A DNA stretch of 64,000 nucleotides from Candidatus Nitrosotenuis aquarius (GTDB lineage: Archaea > Thermoproteota > Nitrososphaeria > Nitrososphaerales > Nitrosopumilaceae), in the NCBI RefSeq assembly GCF_002787055.1, contig NZ_CP024808.1:646328-710327 (forward strand), written 5' to 3'. How positions within the stretch are numbered: position 1 is the stretch's first letter; the number at the start of each line of letters is the position of its first letter. A program made the translations under genes and the position numbers. Below, one piece after another: positions 59,651 to 64,000 of the stretch. The notes under the pieces are model-generated. The model did not search any database. It saw only the letters and a list, made by a program, of their open reading frames with translations, and was not told the origin of the DNA.

Positions 59651-60439
59651 ATGGTCTCAGGCCTGCAAATAAGAATGGACAGAATTTTGCGAAAAGGCAA
59701 GATGCTTTGCATCCCAATGGACCACGGAATATCAAGCGGTCCAATTGAAGGCCTAGAAAGCCCCGCCAGAATAATATCGCAATGCGAGACCAAGGGCCTG
59801 ACCAGCGTCATAATCAACAAGGGAATTCTCAAGACATTACCAAAGCCAGCAAGAATAGGAATTCTGGTACATTATTCATCCAGCACGTCACTATCCATGT
59901 CGCCAAACAGAAAGATGCTGTCCGGTACTGTAGAGGAAGCACTCAGACTAGGAGCAGACGGCGTATCGCTTCACATCAACGTGGGTGGAAAGGAAGAGCC
60001 TGAAATGCTGGAACAGCTAGGAATGACCGCATCTGAATGCCACAAGTGGAACATGCCATTATTAGCAATGATGTACCCAAGGGGCGAGAATATCAAAAAC
60101 CCACACGACCCAGAGATTGTGGGCCACGTGGCAAGAATTGGCGCCGAGCTTGGCGCAGACATTGTAAAAACACTATACACAGGAGACATTGATTCGTTTG
60201 CAAAAATAGTCAAAAGCACGCCGGTGCCGGTAGTAATTGCTGGCGGACCAAAAGCCAAGACAGATGAGGATGTTCTACAAATGACAGAGGACGCAATGAA
60301 GGCAGGAGCCAAGGGAGTAACATACGGCCGTAACATTTTTGCACACAAAAACCCAGACAAGATAGTCGACGCACTGGCTGGAATCATTTTCAGAAAGGAA
60401 ACTGCAAAAGAAGCAGCAAAAAGAATTGCAAAAAAATAG
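59651..60439 (+). CDS. 2-amino-3,7-dideoxy-D-threo-hept-6-ulosonate synthase
   Basis: The 262-residue protein is an archaeal class I aldolase-like enzyme: I-P-M-D-H-G-I-S-S-G-P, V-S-L-H-I-N-V-G, P-L-L-A-M-M-Y-P-R-G, and a Schiff-base Lys in A-D-I-V-K-T-L-Y-T-G-D. It makes the seven-carbon precursor of 3-dehydroquinate in archaea that lack DAHP synthase. It is the first gene of the shikimate operon and overlaps the next by 14 bases. An Fba-type aldolase role is less likely in this context. Confidence 0.93.
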   Translation: MVSGLQIRMDRILRKGKMLCIPMDHGISSGPIEGLESPARIISQCETKGLTSVIINKGILKTLPKPARIGILVHYSSSTSLSMSPNRKMLSGTVEEALRLGADGVSLHINVGGKEEPEMLEQLGMTASECHKWNMPLLAMMYPRGENIKNPHDPEIVGHVARIGAELGADIVKTLYTGDIDSFAKIVKSTPVPVVIAGGPKAKTDEDVLQMTEDAMKAGAKGVTYGRNIFAHKNPDKIVDALAGIIFRKETAKEAAKRIAKK

Positions 60440-61481
60440 AGAACTAGTCATCTTGCCAAAGGTGGGCAAGGCGGCCTTGACCAAATTTCTATCAAGCCTA
60501 GAGTCAGAGGGAGTCAAAACAGTATATGCAGACCCAAAGGCAATCCCGCCAAAATCAAAGCTTGCCTCAATCTATCCGTCTCCTGCCGCAAAACTCGTAG
60601 TATTGGAAAAAGACGCGCTAAAGCCCAAGGGCAAAAAGGCAGGCAAAAAATTCAAGGTATTATCAAATAATGACATTGAAAAAATATTTTCCGAGGCAAA
60701 AAAGGGCCTGGACTTTGTAATTATTGAAGTAGCTGACTGGAAGATAATTCCGCTTGAAAACATTATCGCAAAGCTGCACAAAATCCACACAGAGATCTTT
60801 GCTCTTGCAAGAACACCGGAGGAAGTGCGCAAAATGTTTTCCATCTTGGAAATTGGAGTGGACGGAGTGATATTCGAGGCAGGTACAATATCCGAGGTAA
60901 AGGAAGCAATGGTGTACCTAGGCACCTCAACATTTGAGATGGTAGAGGCAAAGATAATCGACATCAAAGAGGTTGGTGATGGCGAGCGAGTCTGTGTAGA
61001 CACTGCGTCAATGCTTCACAAAGGAGAGGGAATGCTAATTGGCTCTAGATCAAATTTCCTGTTTCTAGTACACAACGAGTCAGTCGGCTCTTCATTTACA
61101 TCCCCGCGACCATTCCGAGTAAATGCCGGCGCAGTCCATTGTTATACAATATCGCCTGATGGCACCACAAAATATCTCTCAGAGCTAGAGACAGGTGCCG
61201 AGGTGTTGGTGATAAACTCTCATGGAAAGGCAAGGCGCGCAACAGTCGGCAGATCCAAGATAGAGCGACGTCCAATGCTAATGATAAAGGCCCAAGTAGG
61301 GGACGAAGTAGGCGGAATCATAGCCCAGGATGCAGAAACAATCCGATTTGTAAGACCAGGAGGACACCTAGTATCTGTCACTCACCTCAAAAAGGGCGAC
61401 ACTGTCCTAGTGCATGCAAAAGGAGCAACAGGCAGGCATTTTGGAATGGAAGTAGCTGACGAGTACATTTTAGAAAAATAA
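60426..61481 (+). CDS. 3-dehydroquinate synthase II
   Basis: The 351-residue protein starts at TTG 60426 inside the end of the previous gene. It matches the archaeal DHQ synthase II family (P-R-P-F-R-V-N-A-G-A-V-H-C-Y, L-H-K-G-E-G-M-L-I-G-S, T-H-L-K-K-G-D-T-V). It uses NAD to convert the amino-dideoxy-heptulosonate to 3-dehydroquinate. The next gene begins immediately after its stop. Confidence 0.93.
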   Translation: MQKNRELVILPKVGKAALTKFLSSLESEGVKTVYADPKAIPPKSKLASIYPSPAAKLVVLEKDALKPKGKKAGKKFKVLSNNDIEKIFSEAKKGLDFVIIEVADWKIIPLENIIAKLHKIHTEIFALARTPEEVRKMFSILEIGVDGVIFEAGTISEVKEAMVYLGTSTFEMVEAKIIDIKEVGDGERVCVDTASMLHKGEGMLIGSRSNFLFLVHNESVGSSFTSPRPFRVNAGAVHCYTISPDGTTKYLSELETGAEVLVINSHGKARRATVGRSKIERRPMLMIKAQVGDEVGGIIAQDAETIRFVRPGGHLVSVTHLKKGDTVLVHAKGATGRHFGMEVADEYILEK

Positions 61482-62144
61482 ATGGCATACAAGACCTGTG
61501 TCAGCATTGCAGAGACTACGCCTGCCAAAGTATTATCCACGCTCAAAAAGGCGCTGCAAAAATCCGACTATGCCGAGATTAGATTTGATTTTCTTGCTCC
61601 CAAAGACATTCCCATGGCACTAGAGCTGACAAAAAAATACAACAAACAATGCGTCTTTACTCTGCGCCCAAAAAATCAAGGGGGGAAATTCCAGGGTACA
61701 GAAAAAGAGCGAATTTCAATTCTAAAGCTAATCGCAGAGTACAATCCATATTTTCTTGATTTGGAATTTTCCGCAGCTAACAAGGATCTAATAGAATACA
61801 TCAAAAAAACAAAGACGCAGATTTTGGTGTCATGGCATGATTTTCATGGGACGCCATCTGTTGCAACGCTATCTCAAAAATATCAGAAAATGAAAAAGGT
61901 CTCTAAAAACATCAAGCTAGTCACCACTGCAAAGTCAATCAAGGATACTGCATCGGTGTTGTCGCTGTACAAAAAACAGGGTTCAGGCCTAATCGCATTT
62001 GCAATGGGTGACTATGGCAGAATATCAAGAATTTTGTGTCTGCATCTTGGCGCCCCGTACACCTATGTCTCACTTGGCAAGCCAGTGGCACCCGGCCAGT
62101 TCAGCTTAGATGAGATTAAATCGCTGCAATCCCTGCAGAAATAA
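61482..62144 (+). CDS. aroD: Type I 3-dehydroquinate dehydratase
   Basis: The 220-residue protein is the class I dehydratase: E-I-R-F-D-F-L near the N-terminus, C-V-F-T-L-R-P-K-N, the catalytic H in W-H-D-F-H-G-T-P and the Schiff-base Lys in N-I-K-L-V-T-T-A-K. It removes water from 3-dehydroquinate. It starts directly after the stop of the previous gene, and aroE follows after two bases. Confidence 0.95.
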   Translation: MAYKTCVSIAETTPAKVLSTLKKALQKSDYAEIRFDFLAPKDIPMALELTKKYNKQCVFTLRPKNQGGKFQGTEKERISILKLIAEYNPYFLDLEFSAANKDLIEYIKKTKTQILVSWHDFHGTPSVATLSQKYQKMKKVSKNIKLVTTAKSIKDTASVLSLYKKQGSGLIAFAMGDYGRISRILCLHLGAPYTYVSLGKPVAPGQFSLDEIKSLQSLQK

Positions 62145-62146
62145 CA

Positions 62147-62962
62147 ATGGTCAAAACCTTTGCAGTGATAGGAGACCCAATAGAGCATTCGTTGTCTCCT
62201 AGCATTCACAATGCCGCATTCAAGGCGCTAAACTTGGACTGCACCTATATCGCATACAGGATTCCAAGGGGCGAGCTAAAAGAGGGAATCGAGTCATTGC
62301 GCCAAATAAAAATCGCAGGATTCAATGTTACCATTCCGCACAAAATAGAGATGATGCAGTATCTGGATGATATAAGCCCGGAATGCAAGATGATTGGCGC
62401 AACAAACACAGTATCCAATGACAACGGAAAGTTCACAGGCTACAACACAGACATGGACGGATTCCTAGAACCAATCAAGAAAAGAAACATCGGGATTTCC
62501 GGCGAGTCTGTCTTGGTATTAGGTTCAGGCGGCGCAGCCCGGGCAATAGTTGCAGGCTTTGCAAAGGAAAAGGCAAAAAAAATCACCATATCAAACAGGA
62601 CATTACAAAAGGCGCAAGCCCTATCAGAATTTGCATCCAGTCTCGGTGCGGAAGCTGATTACATCAAACTGCAAAATGTCGACGTCTCAAAATACAAGTT
62701 TGTCATAAACGCAACCTCTGTCGGACTAAAAAACGAGCCCAGCCCCATTCCCACAGGTGCAATAAACGCAAATCACGTCGTATATGATATCATATACATG
62801 CCAATGAACACCGACCTAATCCAGCAGTCAAAGAAAAATTCCGCCACGATAATCTACGGGTATGAAATGCTCCTAGGCCAAGCTGCCCTAGCATTTCAAA
62901 TATGGCACAGAGTCCAGGCCCCATACGAGGCAATGAAAAAGGTCTTGCTTGGAGGATTCTAG
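62147..62962 (+). CDS. aroE: Shikimate dehydrogenase
   Basis: The 271-residue protein has the shikimate site E-H-S-L-S-P-S-I-H-N, the catalytic Lys in F-N-V-T-I-P-H-K, N-T-D-M-D-G-F, and the NADP loop L-G-S-G-G-A-A-R-A. It reduces 3-dehydroshikimate to shikimate. The next gene begins right after the stop. Confidence 0.96.
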   Translation: MVKTFAVIGDPIEHSLSPSIHNAAFKALNLDCTYIAYRIPRGELKEGIESLRQIKIAGFNVTIPHKIEMMQYLDDISPECKMIGATNTVSNDNGKFTGYNTDMDGFLEPIKKRNIGISGESVLVLGSGGAARAIVAGFAKEKAKKITISNRTLQKAQALSEFASSLGAEADYIKLQNVDVSKYKFVINATSVGLKNEPSPIPTGAINANHVVYDIIYMPMNTDLIQQSKKNSATIIYGYEMLLGQAALAFQIWHRVQAPYEAMKKVLLGGF

Positions 62963-63814
62963 ATGAAGGTAAAGGCTACAGTAAACGGCGCAATCTCCTT
63001 GGTAAACGCAATTGCCACCTGGAAGGGCGCAACGCTTGGAATAACTGCCAAGGTAGAGGCAACAGTATCCACATCTGAAGGCAAAGGAATCCAGCTGGAG
63101 CTTGACAACCAAAACACCAGCTCACGCCTTGTAAACAAGGTGGTGGAATTTGCAGTGCCAAAAAAGGAGCTGGAAAAAAACAAGATAACAATCTCACTCC
63201 AGTCCGAAATCCCGACAGGGTACGGCCTCAAAAGCTCTAGCGCAATTTCATCTGTGATATCGCTTGCATGCCACAAAATATTCAAGCCAAATTACACGGA
63301 TTCCCAGGTCCTAAACGCTGGAATTGACGCATCGCTTGCCACAAAGGTGAGCATGACTGGCGCATACGACGATGCATCTGCGTGCTATTTTGGTGGAATC
63401 CAGGTCACCGACAACAAGGCCCGCAAGACAATAAGATCAGACAAGACCCCAGCAAATCTTGTCGCAGTAGTGTTTGTCCCAAAGTCAAGAAAGCGAGGAA
63501 ATGTAAAGCAGCTCAAAGTACTAGATACAGTATTTGAGCGGGCGTGGAATTTTGCAAAAAACGGCGACTATTGGAATGCAATGATTCTGAACGGGTACGC
63601 AACATCTGCCGTCCTAAACTCGGATCCAAAAATAATCTCATCACTGATTGAAAACGGCGCACTGGGGGCATCGGTGTCAGGAAACGGGCCTTCCATTGCA
63701 GCAATAGTAAAAAAAGACAATGCACCAAAAATAAAAAAGGTCTTCTCAGAGCATGAGGGAGCAACCATGCTAGCAGAAATCAACAACCGGCGGGCCGAAG
63801 TCCATGAAGTGTAA
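62963..63814 (+). CDS. Archaeal shikimate kinase (GHMP superfamily)
   Basis: The 283-residue protein is a GHMP kinase: the ATP loop is P-T-G-Y-G-L-K-S-S-S-A, followed by the helix S-S-V-I-S-L-A, and the C-terminal motif L-G-A-S-V-S-G-N-G-P-S-I-A-A-I. Archaeal shikimate kinases belong to this superfamily rather than the bacterial AroK fold, and the position between aroE and aroA fits. It phosphorylates shikimate at O3. Confidence 0.92.
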   Translation: MKVKATVNGAISLVNAIATWKGATLGITAKVEATVSTSEGKGIQLELDNQNTSSRLVNKVVEFAVPKKELEKNKITISLQSEIPTGYGLKSSSAISSVISLACHKIFKPNYTDSQVLNAGIDASLATKVSMTGAYDDASACYFGGIQVTDNKARKTIRSDKTPANLVAVVFVPKSRKRGNVKQLKVLDTVFERAWNFAKNGDYWNAMILNGYATSAVLNSDPKIISSLIENGALGASVSGNGPSIAAIVKKDNAPKIKKVFSEHEGATMLAEINNRRAEVHEV

Positions 63815-64000
63815 GGTGGAACAATCAAAGCTCAGCGGGACCCTGTCGTGTCCCCCAAACAAGAGCTACACGCACAGGGCAATCTTTCTGGCATCCCTAG
63901 TAAATGGAAAGAGCCTAGTCAAAAACGTCCTAAGATCAAGGGACACAAACGCAACAATTGAAATCTGCAGGCAGCTTGGGGCAGAAATCACAGAGGCTGG
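63804..64000 (+). CDS. aroA: 3-phosphoshikimate 1-carboxyvinyltransferase, N-terminal part (runs off window)
   Basis: ATG 63804 overlaps the shikimate kinase stop by 11 bases. The 65 residues visible show S-K-L-S-G-T-L-S-C-P-P-N-K-S-Y-T-H-R-A, the EPSP synthase start with the PEP/shikimate-binding Lys, Ser and Arg, and V-L-R-S-R-D-T. It makes EPSP from shikimate-3-phosphate and PEP. The 3' end lies outside the window. Confidence 0.92.
   Translation, partial: MKCKVEQSKLSGTLSCPPNKSYTHRAIFLASLVNGKSLVKNVLRSRDTNATIEICRQLGAEITEA

Overview
This 64 kb window is chromosomal DNA of an archaeon, almost certainly a member of the Nitrososphaerota (Thaumarchaeota). The evidence is the mixture of archaeal information genes (TBP, aIF1, Sec61-beta, Tsr3, class I LysRS, RNase P RNA, archaeal shikimate enzymes), TATA-box promoters, many TTG starts, and lineage-typical families (Ig-like surface proteins, DM13 proteins, DUF2070, DUF1512, J-domain fusions). 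The moderate GC content is closer to a Nitrosotenuis/Nitrosarchaeum-like genome than to low-GC Nitrosopumilus; this placement is inference. No ammonia oxidation genes, rRNA operon or CRISPR array are present.

Layout. 1-7 kb: a truncated gene, DUF2070 membrane protein, Sec61-beta, a small AT-rich island (trypsin-like protease, broken transposase, remnant of a UPF0060 gene), then aIF1, a CPBP protease and a secreted, membrane-anchored protein. 6.8-9.4 kb: cofD-cofC, a surface-type protein and RNase P RNA. 9.4-19.6 kb: an APC permease/USP fusion, Tsr3, a 1092-residue lamin-tail/Ig-repeat surface protein, tRNA-Pro, methionine aminopeptidase, DUF1512 and TBP. 19.6-28.5 kb: a GT2 glycosyltransferase, HtrA protease, cofG-cofH-TldD, a winged-helix regulator with a repeat-rich upstream region, and a PAC2 protein. 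28.5-37.2 kb: DHA2 efflux pump, ribbon-helix-helix protein, then a co-directional run kamA-like, zinc protein, DUF432, MscS, Lrp-type RAM domain, glutamine synthetase, and a CPA1 antiporter. 37.3-44.3 kb: purM, CPA2 antiporter, zinc/Lys-rich protein, elp3-lysS and a coiled-coil protein. 44.3-53 kb: AN1/SHOCT protein, two DM13 proteins, paired five-helix membrane proteins, DUF72, J-domain fusion, radical SAM protein, TRAM protein. 53-59.6 kb: tRNA-Arg, aquaporin, peroxiredoxin, two proline-rich paralogs sharing a 378-bp perfect repeat, UbiD decarboxylase and MqnC. 59.6-64 kb: an operon for the whole common shikimate pathway, running off the window inside aroA.

Functionally the window holds four F420 biosynthesis genes (cofD, cofC, cofG, cofH), part of a futalosine-type menaquinone route (mqnC plus a UbiD family decarboxylase), the shikimate pathway that would feed it, six radical SAM enzymes, and a possible osmotic/nitrogen cluster. 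I do not see a clear-cut new defence or mobile system. The best undescribed candidates are the proline-rich paralog pair and its short G-S/T-L-P motif shared with an unrelated membrane protein, the five-helix/DM13 membrane operon with a structured element upstream, and the repeat-rich region ahead of the winged-helix gene.
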